Notes: generated from the letters alone by a model not told the origin. A stretch of 64,000 bases of DNA from Dehalococcoidia bacterium UBA1141 (GCA_002311385.1 DCAE01000141.1:18210-82209), one strand, 5' to 3'; shown: positions 33,864-44,397, counted from the first letter of the stretch. Translations and numbers: made by a program.

Positions 33864-34475
33864 GGGTGAAAAAGACGATGGCACCATCAGCTTGTTTTCC
33901 TGTTTGACCAGGAATTCTCGGGTGGGGGGAGGCCAGTTGGGGTTCTTGATGGCCTCGGCCCGAACTTCGGACCGCTCATTGAGGTCCTTGTAGGGCCAGA
34001 TGTGAATCCACTTGTTCAATCCGCCAATCTCGCTGGACATTGCGGCAGCCAGGGGAGAGTATTCTTCCCGATGGGGAATCGCTGCGGCCCAACGGTTGAT
34101 AACCTCAGGCATGGACCCGGGTTTGTAAGTGTAAACCCGCATCTCGTAGATATTGCCCAACGCTTGGTCTCCACCCATCTCCCGCATGAAGGGAGCCGGA
34201 GTGTAAATCTCCGATTCCATGTTCACCATCAGTTCGGGGTCGAACTTGGGCGGCCAATCCGGGTCTTTGCTGGCTTGGGCGCGGATGTCGGCGCGCTCCT
34301 CCACGCTGGCATAGGGCCATACGTGGATTACCTGGTTTAGGGCACCGAATTCGGTGTGCCAGAATGCGCCCAATTTGGAGTATTTCTCCCGGGCGGGCAG
34401 ACCCTTGGCGAAGGACTCTTCAAACACTGGCACCGAGCCGGGTTTCAAGTTGTAGGTGCGAATTTCGTAAATCAT
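33855..34475 (-). CDS. Tandem-domain NIPSNAP-family protein
   Basis: This 206-residue protein contains two NIPSNAP domains in tandem: IYEIRTYNLKPGSVPVFEE at the N-terminus and IYEMRVYTYKPGSMPEVIN around residue 108, each followed by the HVWPY/HIWPY segment. The family is of ferredoxin-like fold, with no firmly known enzymatic function. I start it at ATG 34475 behind AAGGAG; the longer frame has no ribosome site. It lies upstream of the aldolase/SnoaL pair on the same strand. Confidence 0.88.
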   Translation of the reverse strand: MIYEIRTYNLKPGSVPVFEESFAKGLPAREKYSKLGAFWHTEFGALNQVIHVWPYASVEERADIRAQASKDPDWPPKFDPELMVNMESEIYTPAPFMREMGGDQALGNIYEMRVYTYKPGSMPEVINRWAAAIPHREEYSPLAAAMSSEIGGLNKWIHIWPYKDLNERSEVRAEAIKNPNWPPPTREFLVKQENKLMVPSSFSPMH

Positions 34476-34678
34476 GCCAACTCCTTTCCAACATTTCGTC
34501 GTGTTTGCCATGGGCGGGACTGTATTCAAAGACGGGGTTTCCCCCATGAGTCAGTCACCGGGTGCGGATACGCGGTAGTGTAGCAAAAACCGTTATACCG
34601 GGCAAACGGGGTTTAATCAATCCGTTCCACCGGCTTAGGCGGGTGCCCCAGAGCTTGCGAGGTAGAGGCGAACTCTGG

Positions 34679-34698
34679 ATTCCGGCCTACGCCGGAAT
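34679..34698. repeat. Short palindromic intergenic element
   Basis: ATTCCGGC (34679-34686) pairs with GCCGGAAT (34691-34698) around CTAC. Together with the flanking TGG and GACG it forms the GGATTCC-GGAATGACG-type word found between genes in many bacteria. CCAGAG/CTCTGG (34648-34678) makes a second, outer inverted repeat. The surrounding 255-base gap (34476-34731) holds nothing else that I can identify. Confidence 0.5.
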
Positions 34699-34731
34699 GA
34701 CGAGGCGGGTTAGAAACAACGCCGCAAAAGT

Positions 34732-35565
34732 TCAGCCTTCGTTTCCCGAGCGCACCAGGACTTTGTCACAAAGTTTCTTGGCCAGTTCTATGAGTTCCGG
34801 GCAGGTCTGATTAGGGTCTCCAAGACAGACTACCAATGGCCACTGTCCGGCTCTGGCCTCCCGGCCCATCCGGGACAAAACTTCTTCGGCATTGTCTGGG
34901 TTTAGCGGTAGCTCGATGCCGCGAATGTAAGGCCGGGCCAAATCCAAGGCGGTTGCGTCGCCTGCGATGTAATCGGCGAAGGATAGAATCTCCCGAACGC
35001 CTGGCAGAATCTGAGAAGGGTCGCCGTTTCCCAGTCCGCCGTTGCCCAGTCCGCCGTTGCCCAGACCAGTGAAGGTAACTGCCCGGTCCTTGGTGGAGAA
35101 CTCGGCGACGTACTTTCGGGTCGCATCGATCTGGATTGCGTGGTTTCCTTCGTGTTGAACCACCCGCTCCATCAGATCAATCATCGTCAGACTGGGGAAA
35201 CTGTTGTGAGGGTTGTAGGGACTGATGGGACGGCTCAATTGCTCGGCTGAAAGCCCAACGAACAAGTTTCGCATGCGAGTCCCGGTGTCCATCAATTTCT
35301 GAATGTCCCGCTTGAGGTGAGCGTCCCTGGTGTCGAAGGGGGGCAACATCTCCGGCTCACCGGCCATCAGCCTTTCCAAGGAGTCGACGAAAGCTGGGGC
35401 ATCCAGATGCTTTAAGACCTCCCAGACCGACCAGCGCGAGCCCAGGAATGCCTCCTCGGGCTCCAGGTCTTCTAGAGACTTGAGTAGCGCTTGGTGACCG
35501 GCGTCCATTTTCTCTAGGGCGCGGTCACGGCGTTGCAGCAATTTTTCTTCGTCTTGGGTTGGCAT
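34732..35565 (-). CDS. DinB-like protein with unusual C-terminal domain
   Basis: The first 165 residues of this 277-residue protein look like a DinB/YfiT four-helix metal-binding domain: SRWSVWEVLKHLDAPAFVDS near 43-62 and MERVVQHEGNHAIQID near 135-150 with the late histidine pair. The region 175-190 is a glycine-rich repeat (GLGNG three times). The last 75 residues (from LARPYIRGIELPLNPDN to the end) match no family I recognise. The start ATG follows GGGAG. The gene is divergent from acVLRF1, with 99 bases between starts. The function is unknown; DinB-fold proteins often use bacillithiol or mycothiol. Confidence 0.7.
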   Translation of the reverse strand: MPTQDEEKLLQRRDRALEKMDAGHQALLKSLEDLEPEEAFLGSRWSVWEVLKHLDAPAFVDSLERLMAGEPEMLPPFDTRDAHLKRDIQKLMDTGTRMRNLFVGLSAEQLSRPISPYNPHNSFPSLTMIDLMERVVQHEGNHAIQIDATRKYVAEFSTKDRAVTFTGLGNGGLGNGGLGNGDPSQILPGVREILSFADYIAGDATALDLARPYIRGIELPLNPDNAEEVLSRMGREARAGQWPLVVCLGDPNQTCPELIELAKKLCDKVLVRSGNEG

Positions 35566-35664
35566 GAATGCTCCCTTTTTGATTTGGGTCGACCATCTAC
35601 CAATATACGCTATGATATGCGCAGGAACTGAAAATCCAGTCGATAATTACTTATCTAATCAAGA

Positions 35665-36480
35665 ATGGACCAAGCAAGCACAATCTCGGTAAAACCCGGC
35701 CAATCCTTTACCCCACGAGCCATGAAGGGGCTTCTGGAGATTTGCGCTCCGGCTGCCGGTGAACCGGCCTCTTCGGTGTATCTCCGGCCTGGGCAGGGAC
35801 AACAGTTCTTGGAGAGCCAAGAGTCTGACGGCCGGGCGTGGTGGGAACGTTTGTCGGTCTTGGATCGCTCCGTGCTCGCTTCCGACACTGGTCTGGTGGC
35901 TCTACGCAGTGGAAACCAAGTGCTGGTTATCTTGCCACCCTTTCCTGTGTTGGGCCTACCTCCGGTGTTGGCTCTCTCTACAGAGTCGGCCCCCTCTACG
36001 GAAAAAGAGGGTGTTTCATCGTCTTGGGACACAGAATCCCTCTTGACGCTGCTGGAAACGGAGTACACTATAGGCGTAATTTTGCTGCGGTTGGGCCGTT
36101 TTTCGGTGGCGGTATTTCAGGGCCGTGATTTGCTCACCGCAAAGACAGATGCCCGCTACGTGAAAGGCCGCCACGCAGCCGGAGGAACCTCTCAGAAACG
36201 TTACCAGCGCATCCGTGAGGGACAGATAAGAAAGCTCTACGATAAGACCTGTGAGGCGGTGCAGATACAGTTTGGGTCCGTGGCTGACGAACTGGATTAC
36301 ATACTTCTGGGCGGGGACAAATTCACTCTGGAAGGTTTCTTGAAAGTCTGCCCGTATCTGGAAAAACAACGAGGCAGGATTTTGGAGCGGCGGCTGAACA
36401 TCCGGGATCCCAAACGGGATACTTTGGAGGAGGCCGCGGGCATGCTTGGCGAATGCCGGGTTTATCCCCTGACATGGTGA
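35665..36480 (+). CDS. acVLRF1-family peptidyl-tRNA hydrolase/release factor
   Basis: This 271-residue protein fits the Vms1-like release factor group of Actinobacteria and Chloroflexi (acVLRF1), relatives of eRF1 and of yeast Vms1 that can free nascent chains from tRNA on stalled ribosomes. The diagnostic loop is in KGRHAAGGTSQKRYQR, with Gly173-Gly174-x-Ser176-Gln177-x-Arg179; the glutamine corresponds to the catalytic Gln of the superfamily. It is followed by RIREGQIRKLYDKTCEAV and the fold's final strands with DYILLGGDKFTLEGFL. The ATG has no strong ribosome site. MutS2, which acts on collided ribosomes in Bacillus, follows 80 bases after the stop on the same strand. Confidence 0.82.
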   Translation: MDQASTISVKPGQSFTPRAMKGLLEICAPAAGEPASSVYLRPGQGQQFLESQESDGRAWWERLSVLDRSVLASDTGLVALRSGNQVLVILPPFPVLGLPPVLALSTESAPSTEKEGVSSSWDTESLLTLLETEYTIGVILLRLGRFSVAVFQGRDLLTAKTDARYVKGRHAAGGTSQKRYQRIREGQIRKLYDKTCEAVQIQFGSVADELDYILLGGDKFTLEGFLKVCPYLEKQRGRILERRLNIRDPKRDTLEEAAGMLGECRVYPLTW

Positions 36481-36560
36481 TGGGATTGGTGATTCGGATT
36501 CGAATCGGCGATTGTTCTAGCCCACAAGTCTAAAATTAACAAAAAGGTATCAAACGCAGA

Positions 36561-39170
36561 TTGACTGACGGCGCAGAAAAATTTACCCTCGATACCGAGA
36601 AGCAAGCGACTCCTCTCGGTTCCTCTCCGGACGGCCTTGAGCCGAAACCCCATTGGCCCAACCCCGGCCCCGTGACTGATTCCCCCTCTCCGGCCCTAGG
36701 GCCAATGGGGTTTGAGCAGTCGGTCCGGCTGTTGGAATTCGACCAAGTTAGGCAGCAACTGGCCGAATTTACCCGCACGGTCATCGGTCGGGAGCAGGCA
36801 TTATCTCTAACCCCCTCGATAGACCTTTTGGAAGTGGCGACCGGTCAGCAAGAGACCACGGAAGCGCGCCAATATTTGGACCACGGAGGAGGGTTGGAGT
36901 TCGGGCCGGGGCTCGATTTTCGAGGCTATATAAACCGTGGCCTGTTGGGTGGATTCTTGCGGGGAGAGGAGTTGCATGCGGTGCGGGGGTTGGCAGAGGC
37001 GGTGCGGCATAATCGTAGCTCCCTGTCCCGCCACGAAGAACTGCCCCTATTAGCCGGGGTGGCCGACAATCTCCCCGACCTGTCTGGTTTGGCTCGAGCC
37101 ATAAGTTCGGCCATAAGCCCGGCTGGCGAAGTTTTGGACCATGCCAGCCCAGCATTGCGTCAACTTCGAGAGGAGTCAAAGGCCGTTCACGAGCGCCTCA
37201 ACAGCGTGATGGAGCGCAACCTTCGCCGGTTGCAGCGCCAAGAGTTGATTCAAGAACCCATCATCACCCAGCGCAACGGGCGTTTGGTGCTGCTCATCCG
37301 CGCCGAGATGCGGTATCGTGTGCCGGGCATCGTCCACGATGTGTCGGATAGCGGCGCGACAGTGTTTGTTGAGCCCATGCCAGCCATTGATCTGGGCAAC
37401 CGGTGGCGAGAAACCCGCTTGGCGGAGGAGCGGGAGGAAGAGCGAATCCTGCGCCATCTTTCCAGCTTGGTGGGCGAGTCGGGTGAAGACCTCCTTCTGG
37501 CTCTGGACCTGATGGCCCGGTTGGATTTGGATGTGGCCAAGGGACGTTACTCAGCGGCTACCAGTTCAATCGCGCCTTCGGTGTTCGACCCGTCCGTGGT
37601 CGACCCGTCGACAAATGCCTCGCCTGAGGATGAAGGCCAGCCGTCAAGCTCACCGGGCAGTTTGCCAGCCAGCTTGAAATTATCGGGAGCTCGCCATCCA
37701 CTGCTCACCGGCTCGGTGGTGCCCATCAGCCTGGAGTTGGGCGGAAGCCAGTCGGTGATGTTAATCACCGGTCCCAACGCCGGAGGCAAGACGGTCACGT
37801 TGAAGACAGTGGGATTGCTGGCTCTGATGGCTCAATCCGGCCTTCACGTTCCAGTGGACGAAGCCAGATTTCCCATTTTCGACGGCGTTTACGCCGACAT
37901 TGGCGACCAGCAGAGCATCGAGCAGTCCCTTTCCACCTTTAGCTCCCACATCCGCAACCTGCTAAGGATAATGGAGTCCGCCACCGGAGATTCGCTGGTT
38001 TTGGTGGATGAATTGGGCACCAGCACCGACCCGGAAGAGGGCGCGGCATTGGCCAAAGCTATTCTTGGTCATTTTTGGCGTAAGGGAGCGCTCATGGTGG
38101 CTACTACTCATCACCGAGGCGTGGCAAATTACGTGCAAGAGCAGCCGGGGATGGTCAACGCCAGCGTGGACCTTCATCCGGAGACGTTGGACCCGACATA
38201 CCGTGTGACCCTGGGTCTGCCGGGCCGCAGCTACGCCCTAACCATCGCAGCCCGGTTGGGTGTTCCTCAAGACGTATTGGACGAAGCGCGGCAGGCCTTG
38301 TCGCCGGAAGAGCAGGCAACAGAAGGCTTGTTAAAAGAGCTGCAAGAAGAACGGGGGCTAGTGGAGGCGCTGCGGAGAGAGGCCGAAGCCGCGTTGTCGC
38401 AGGCCAGGGAGAATCAGGCGGAGATGGAATCCAGGCTGGCTTCGGTTGAGATGTCCAAGATTGAGATGGTGGAGCAAGCCCGCCAGGACCTACAGGAGCG
38501 GATTGGTGGCATGCTCTCACGACTGCAGCAAGCCGAGCGGGTCATGGAAAGGCCGACAGGCCAACCTGGACCAGGAGACATCTCACGTCCTAGTCTGCCT
38601 AGTTTGATTGATGACGTTGGCCAGATACAAAGTGAATTGCGCTCCCAACTGGCGGCAGACCGGCGGGCGGTCAATGCTCCCTCATGGCAACCTATACCGG
38701 TCTACCGAGCGTCGTGGCATGAGGAACTAAAGGTTGGAGACAGGGTCTATATCCGGGGGATTGATCGTCCGGTCGAAGTTATAGCTCCTCCCAACCAAGA
38801 ATCCCAGGTGGAGGTATTGTTGGGGTCCATCAGGGCCACGATTCCGGTATACCAACTTGACCGCCCGGCCGGAGGACCGCGACCCTCCTCTGAGCCCAGA
38901 GTGGTTATAAGCCGCACTAACCGGCGCAGTACCAGCCCAGAGATAGACCTGCGAGGCCAGCGGGTTGACGAAGCCGTGGAGAATGTTGAGGGATGGCTGA
39001 ACGACGCTGCCCTAGATGGTATGAGCCCCGTGAGGATTATTCACGGCAAAGGCACGGGAGCGTTGCGCCGGGCCGTCCGTGAGTTATTAGACGGCCATCC
39101 GTTGGTGGAGTCCGCAGCTTCCGGTGAGGGCCCTGGCGGCGACGGCGTCACCGTGGTTGAACTGAAATAG
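36561..39170 (+). CDS. mutS2: MutS2/RqcU ATPase with Smr domain
   Basis: This is a MutS-like ATPase without mismatch-recognition domains. It has Walker A GPNAGGKT (404-411), Walker [19 protein letters not shown], a long coiled coil (about 590-690), a KOW-like module ([17 protein letters not shown]) and a C-terminal Smr nuclease domain with DLRGQ and HGKGTGALR (His828). In B. subtilis MutS2 (RqcU) senses and splits collided ribosomes; older work links it to suppression of recombination. The frame starts at TTG 36561 (869 residues). The family-conserved part begins at [10 protein letters not shown], right after ATG 36705 (821 residues). Between them lies a Pro-rich stretch encoded by a perfect inverted repeat. 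Both starts are possible. Confidence 0.92.
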   Translation: MTDGAEKFTLDTEKQATPLGSSPDGLEPKPHWPNPGPVTDSPSPALGPMGFEQSVRLLEFDQVRQQLAEFTRTVIGREQALSLTPSIDLLEVATGQQETTEARQYLDHGGGLEFGPGLDFRGYINRGLLGGFLRGEELHAVRGLAEAVRHNRSSLSRHEELPLLAGVADNLPDLSGLARAISSAISPAGEVLDHASPALRQLREESKAVHERLNSVMERNLRRLQRQELIQEPIITQRNGRLVLLIRAEMRYRVPGIVHDVSDSGATVFVEPMPAIDLGNRWRETRLAEEREEERILRHLSSLVGESGEDLLLALDLMARLDLDVAKGRYSAATSSIAPSVFDPSVVDPSTNASPEDEGQPSSSPGSLPASLKLSGARHPLLTGSVVPISLELGGSQSVMLITGPNAGGKTVTLKTVGLLALMAQSGLHVPVDEARFPIFDGVYADIGDQQSIEQSLSTFSSHIRNLLRIMESATGDSLVLVDELGTSTDPEEGAALAKAILGHFWRKGALMVATTHHRGVANYVQEQPGMVNASVDLHPETLDPTYRVTLGLPGRSYALTIAARLGVPQDVLDEARQALSPEEQATEGLLKELQEERGLVEALRREAEAALSQARENQAEMESRLASVEMSKIEMVEQARQDLQERIGGMLSRLQQAERVMERPTGQPGPGDISRPSLPSLIDDVGQIQSELRSQLAADRRAVNAPSWQPIPVYRASWHEELKVGDRVYIRGIDRPVEVIAPPNQESQVEVLLGSIRATIPVYQLDRPAGGPRPSSEPRVVISRTNRRSTSPEIDLRGQRVDEAVENVEGWLNDAALDGMSPVRIIHGKGTGALRRAVRELLDGHPLVESAASGEGPGGDGVTVVELK
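36645..36713 (+). promoter_or_regulatory. Perfect 15-bp inverted repeat over the alternative mutS2 start
   Basis: AAACCCCATTGGCCC (36645-36659) is the exact reverse complement of GGGCCAATGGGGTTT (36699-36713), with a 39-base loop. The ATG at 36705 lies inside the right arm, so the structure could hide that start in the mRNA. If translation begins at TTG 36561, the repeat is simply coding. Confidence 0.6.
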
Positions 39171-39223
39171 AGTCGATATTAGCCCGAAAAACGAGCTGGC
39201 AGTATCGGCGGCGATTGCTATGG

Positions 39224-42200
39224 CTACGATAATTCTTCCAACAGCGCCTTGGCGTCAATCAAGTCCGGCGTTTCGAACCCCTCTGTGAACCATCCATAGG
39301 TCTCTTCCAGCAATTCTCGGGCATCTTTGTTTTTGCCATGCTTCTGCCACAGCCGAGTTAGGCTCATTGCAGCCCTTAACTCCAACGATTTGGCACTCTG
39401 GCTCCTGGCTACTTGAATGGCTTGCTTGAAGTATTCCTCAGCCTCGACTTCGTTCCCCTCAGGCAAGAGCAGAAAGTCGCCTTTAATCCGGTACAGCTCC
39501 GCTTCCCAATACCGCTCACCAGTTTCCTCCACTAGGGCAAACGCCTCGGTCAGCGCTTCTAAACCAATCTTAGAATTCATCGCGCTTAAATTGGCTTCCG
39601 CAAACCATGCCAGAAACTCTGGACGGACTGCTGGAGGGCCCATCTTGGCGTAATCGTCTAAACCCTGACGCATACCAGCAATGCCATCTTGGGCCCGGCC
39701 CATCTGCGCCCAACAAGCACCCTGGTTTATGGTGGCCCACACAAGATATAGAGCGAACTGCTGCTCTCGCAAGAGTTCGTGGAAAGACTCTGTAGTATTC
39801 ATAGCGATTTCAGTTGAACGAGTTTCAATATAAAAAATCACCGCACGGTTCTGAACATAAGCGATGTTAAAGGTGTGCGACACTTCTTGCGCCAAGGCGA
39901 GGGCCTCTTGAATCTGGTTAGACGCCTGATCCGGATAGCCTAACAGCCACACGTTCCTGGCGGACCAACACAGGGCGGCACATGTCGGTTCAACATTGTA
40001 AATCAGGGCTAAGGACCGGTGTTGTTGAACATCGGAACGGGATATGCCCTGTAGAAAATGCTGCTGTGCGGAAGCGGTCTCCCCCATTTGGAACATAGCA
40101 GTGCCCACATTACGTTGGGCTACCAGCATAGGAATCGGGTCTTTGTTGCGTTGGGCTGCGACCAGGCAACGTTCAGCCACTTCAAGGGCCGATTTATAAT
40201 CGGCATTGCCGATATAGTATGTGAATAGTCCGTACATCACCTGAAAATACTCAGGTGTCTCCCCGATTCGGTTAATCAGTTCACTAGCCCTGCCGAGCGC
40301 TTCTTTTACCTCTAGGGAACTCCACCCCTTGATCTGAAGCAAACTTTGTCCCAGATTAGTCTGTAAAGACACTTCTTGAGAATCCCGTTCCGGTGTTTCC
40401 GGCAAGGCTCCCAGAAGTTCCAAACCTTTAGTAAGGTGGTTTACCGCTTCCACGTTGGCGGAGCGTTGTCGGGCACGCTGGCCAGCCGTCTTCCAAAAGG
40501 TGACAGCTTTCTGGTTGAGTCCGGCCTCGGTGTAGTGGTGGGCCACAAGTTCGGGCTGAGTTTCGACTGTCTCAGGGAAACTCTCCTCATATACTTGGGC
40601 CACCATCTGGTGGTATTGCTGTCTCCGGCTAATCAGGAGGGAGTTGTAGGCCGCGTCTCGGATGAGAGCATGTTTGAATACATAACTAGCTTGTGGTGTT
40701 ACCCCTTGCTGGTAGAGGAATTCGCCGGTGACCAGTTGCCTAAGATGGTCTGCCAACGGTGCTTCATCACGGTGGTAAACGGCTTGAATCAGTTGATATA
40801 CGAACTCCCTACCCAAGACAGCCGCCAGTTGGACTACCTCTTTCACTTCCCCCAGCCGGTCCAGCCGGGCTGTAAGCGAGTCTTGAAGGGTTGAAGGATG
40901 GCTAGCGCAGTCAACGGGCTACTTAGCTCGTACTGGCCATCTACTTCATAAAGAAGGCCCGACTCAATCACCATCTGAGTCAGTTCTTCCACGAACAGAG
41001 GCACACCGTCGCTCTTGGCCGCTATCTGAGTCACTACTTCTTCTGGGAGTTCTTTGCCGCCAGTCAGCCGGGCCATCATATCTGTCGCTAACCTCTGAGG
41101 CAGGCGGTTCAGAGTAATTTGAGTGAAATGCCCCCTGCTTCCCCACGGTGGCGTGAACTCGGGCCGGAAGGTGAAAATGGCCATGACTTTTGATGTTGCA
41201 ACCTGATCCACCAAGAGGCCAAGAAACTCCAAAGTTGTAGGATCGGCCCAGTGGAGGTCTTCATACACGGCTAAAACGGGTTGTTGGGAGACCGTCTCCT
41301 CCAATAGCTGCACCAGAAGTTCAATGGTCCTTTGTCTCTGACGTTGGGGGCTCAGGTTCAATTGTGGATACCGGTCAACTAATGGCACCGACAACAATCC
41401 TGCGAATAGCGGGACTGACTCGGTAATTTGGAACGAGTAGTCTTCCAACCTTCGTTCCAATAATTGAAGACGCTCTCCAGAAGAAGCCCCCTTGCGGAAT
41501 CCCAGCCAGTGTTCAAGGGACTCGATTATCGGGAATAGGGGACTATTCTGATGGTAAGGCGAACAACGGTTTACTACAAGCCAATGTGGTCGGCTTTCCA
41601 GCCCGTCGTATATCCCTTGAAGCAACCGTGACTTGCCAATGCCAGCCTCACCGCTGACCAACACCACTTGGCCTTGCCCTTCCTCCACCTGCTCCCAACG
41701 ATCCATCACTAGTCCGACTTCCTGGTCACGGCCAACTAAGGGAGTCAATTGGGTAGACGCAGCGACGTCGAAACGGGTCTGGGCGCTACTCTCCTCAATA
41801 ACTCGAAATAGCTCCATGGGTTGAGAGATGCCTTTGAGCTCATGGATCCCCATGGAATTGCATAAGAAGAGCCCTTGGACCAGTTTGGCAGTGACGTCGC
41901 TTATTACCACCGTGTTGGGTTCGGCAGCTCCTTCCAATCGAGCGGCGATGTTGGGCGTCTCTCCCACGATGGCCAAGGATTCCAAGGTGACTCCGCCTCC
42001 CATCTCCCCGGCCACCACCAATCCGGTATGGACGCCTATTCGGACCGTCAGTTCCAGATCATTGTCCCGGCGAAGGCGGGTATTCAGCACAAGCATATCT
42101 TCTAGTATCGCCAGCCCGGTCCTAATCGACCGTTGGGGATCGTCTTCGTGAGCTTGAGGGTAGCCGAAATATATGAGCAAGCCATCGCAAAGATACTTTG

Positions 42201-42626
42201 CGATGTGCCCTTCAAATCGAGCAACAGCGCCAGCACATACCTCTTGGTAGCTGCGTATCACGTCTCGTAGCACTTCGGGGTCCAATTGCTGGGAAAGGGC
42301 GGTGGAGCCTTGCAGATCGCAGAACATAACGGTGAGTTGGCGGCGTTCCGCTTCGGGAGAGCGTCCTGCTTCGGGAAAAATAGAAGCAGGCGATGGTGGG
42401 TTCTCAGCGTTGGTTGCCGGTAGGGGCTGCGAGGCAACAAAGTTGGAAGGGGCAGAACCTAGCGCACGTTGGGCTGCGGCTAGCCCAGGGCATCGGCGTT
42501 GTCCGGGTCGAGCACGAGCACGTCATCAGCAAGCTGGCTTACCTGTGGCCAATCACGCTGATCGGCTGAATCCTCGATTTGGTCAAGCAGACGCTCGATT
42601 CGTCTTTTTATCCGGTCACTGGACAT
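39224..42626 (-). pseudogene. Class III adenylate cyclase/AAA ATPase/TPR signalling protein, two frameshifts
   Basis: Three frames assemble into one protein of about 1,130 residues. Part one (from ATG 42626, MSSDRIKRRIERLLDQ) ends at a TAG near 42480, while the next frame resumes with LAAAQRALGSAP. Part two has the cyclase domain ERRQLTVMFCDLQGST, YLCDGLLIYFG and NIAARLEG, then an STAND/AAA ATPase with GEAGIGKS and YEDLHWADPTTLEFL. Near 40896 a missing base in a GG(G) run ends it, and part three continues with VKEVVQLAAVLGREF and TPR-like helices to the stop at 39224. Such proteins probably link cAMP synthesis or nucleotide sensing to signal input. With two breaks it is either a pseudogene or a poorly assembled stretch. 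Confidence 0.85.
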
Positions 42627-42713
42627 TACGAGGAATATAAGCGTTGGGGAAGGGTTTTGTCCACATTTTGGCAAGGCCCATCTACTGATTAGGTGGCCGA
42701 AACAACAGGTCTT

Positions 42714-43541
42714 TTAACCAGCGAACTCGTCGGCCAGTTCTTGATTGCCCTCAACCGCGATTCTCCCGCCCTCCAGAGCCTCAGCCATGGTGATGCGCTC
42801 ATAAGCCAATAGCACAAATGTCTCCGTGTCGCAACGGAAAGTGACGTCAGGGCTACCCGACCCGGCAGGCTGTAGGTGGGCTTTCCCGCCTTCGACAACG
42901 ATATCCTGTTTGCTTGGCGCTTCTCCGGACAACTCGAACCGGTAACGGACTGTATTTTCTAATTTGGAGCCAGGGTTAAACAGGTAACCGACTATGAATT
43001 CCGAGAGCACGTCCATCATGGCCGGTAAACAACCTTCTCGCAGATGAGCGGAACTCTCCAGCTTGGACCGGATGTCCCACTCGTGGACAATCAATTCAGC
43101 TATGCGCAAGTCCACGTAGGTCCGTACCGAAAGGGTAGCTGCAGGGTGGAAACAGGGTTTTCCCCAGTCCTGTGGCCCGGTCTCCGCAAGCAGACGGTCC
43201 AAGTCGTCGCAACGCTCACCGAAGGACGTTAAAAGCTGCTCACCCAGGCGCTCTCGGATATCGATAGCCCTCTTGGCGTTGGCTACCTGCCTGGCGGCCA
43301 TATCCACGGACCCGGCTGGTTGCATGCCTGCCGACGGCGATGGGTCGTTTGCCAGGCCACGGGTGATGTTTCCGGTAAACATCTCGCCACCCATAATCAT
43401 ATGGGCCACCACGTCCCGGACTTCCCATGCTTCACAGGCGGTTGGGTTGCTCCAGGCGTTGGCTGGCAGGGCGCTCAAGAACTGCTTGAGGCGGTCCGAC
43501 TCGGTTTTGAGCAATTGAATCCGTTCTCGAGGCGAGGTCAT
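42714..43541 (-). CDS. Maleylpyruvate isomerase-like DinB/SCP2 protein
   Basis: This 275-residue protein has the N-terminal DinB-like helical domain of the maleylpyruvate isomerase/mycothiol-dependent family (AWSNPTACEAWEVRDVVAHM near 28-47, ELIVHEWDIRSKLE near 155) and a C-terminal SCP2-type domain (about 195-275). The conserved W-x-V-R-D-V-V-A-H and H-E-W-D-I segments would hold the metal. Many members have no demonstrated reaction; Chloroflexota are not known to make mycothiol, so the cofactor is open. It follows the enoyl-CoA hydratase gene by 52 bases on the same strand. Confidence 0.83.
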   Translation of the reverse strand: MTSPRERIQLLKTESDRLKQFLSALPANAWSNPTACEAWEVRDVVAHMIMGGEMFTGNITRGLANDPSPSAGMQPAGSVDMAARQVANAKRAIDIRERLGEQLLTSFGERCDDLDRLLAETGPQDWGKPCFHPAATLSVRTYVDLRIAELIVHEWDIRSKLESSAHLREGCLPAMMDVLSEFIVGYLFNPGSKLENTVRYRFELSGEAPSKQDIVVEGGKAHLQPAGSGSPDVTFRCDTETFVLLAYERITMAEALEGGRIAVEGNQELADEFAG

Positions 43542-43593
43542 TATCCACTCCTACTAGCGCCGTCAGCGTTATTTTTGCTGAAACCAGCGGCAA

Positions 43594-44397
43594 TTAAAGA
43601 CCCTGAAACCAAGGCGGGCGCTTTTCGGTAAAGGCCTTCACCCCTTCCTGCAGGTCACGGGTTAGGCTGATGTCCACGAAGGCTTGAGTTTCCGCCTCAA
43701 GTTGGTTCTCAACGCTGCTGCTCCAAGAGTTTAAGAACAGTTCTTTGACCCGCCCATAGGCCACTGTGGCCCCTTGAGCCAACCTTATGGCTGTTTCCAA
43801 TGCGTGCTGGGCCAAGGCCTCTTTGTCGCAAAGCTGAGTGACTAGGCCCATCTCCAATGCGCTTTCCGCTCCCAATGGTTGGCTGGCCAGATAAAGCTCC
43901 ATCGCTTTTGCTGAGCCAACGATTCTGGGCAGGAGGTAGGTGGAGCCCCCGTCCGCCGTTGCGCCAATGTTTCCGTAGGCCATCAAGAACCTGGCTCCGT
44001 TGGAGGCGATGCGTAGGTCGCAGGCCAGCATCAGGCTGAACCCGGCTCCGGCGGCCACTCCGTTTATTGCCCCAACCACCGGCTTCTTCAAACGTAGCAG
44101 CGGCAATACCACTCGCTCGTGCAGCGTGCCAGCAACTTGGCCTATCTCCTCCGACAAACCCTGTGGACCGTCGCTCTCCAGCCGGGTCACCAGCCCTTTC
44201 AGGTCTGCGCCTGCGCAGAATGCGTCCCCGGCTCCGGTGAGCAGCACGGCCCGAATTTCTCCGGCGGCGCAGGAATGAATAGCATCACCCAAGTCAGTAA
44301 TCATCTGAGGGGTTAATGCATTTCGGGATTCCGGACGGTTGAGCGTGATCGTAGCCACGCTACCGGATTGTTTGAACAAGATAGTGTCGGAGCTCAT
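43594..44397 (-). CDS. Enoyl-CoA hydratase/isomerase-family protein
   Basis: This 267-residue crotonase-fold protein has the oxyanion-hole loop GAGDAFCAGADLKG (55-68) and the second loop GAINGVAAGAGFSL (about 110-123). The active-site segment reads GNIGATADGGSTYLLPRIVG; the Asp in the ADGGS position resembles PaaG-type isomerases more than the double-Glu hydratases. It probably acts on an enoyl-CoA in fatty- or aromatic-acid breakdown. Its upstream region contains five 17-bp direct repeats that reach back over the stop codon of the TldE gene, so promoter or regulator sites may lie there. Confidence 0.88.
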   Translation of the reverse strand: MSSDTILFKQSGSVATITLNRPESRNALTPQMITDLGDAIHSCAAGEIRAVLLTGAGDAFCAGADLKGLVTRLESDGPQGLSEEIGQVAGTLHERVVLPLLRLKKPVVGAINGVAAGAGFSLMLACDLRIASNGARFLMAYGNIGATADGGSTYLLPRIVGSAKAMELYLASQPLGAESALEMGLVTQLCDKEALAQHALETAIRLAQGATVAYGRVKELFLNSWSSSVENQLEAETQAFVDISLTRDLQEGVKAFTEKRPPWFQGL

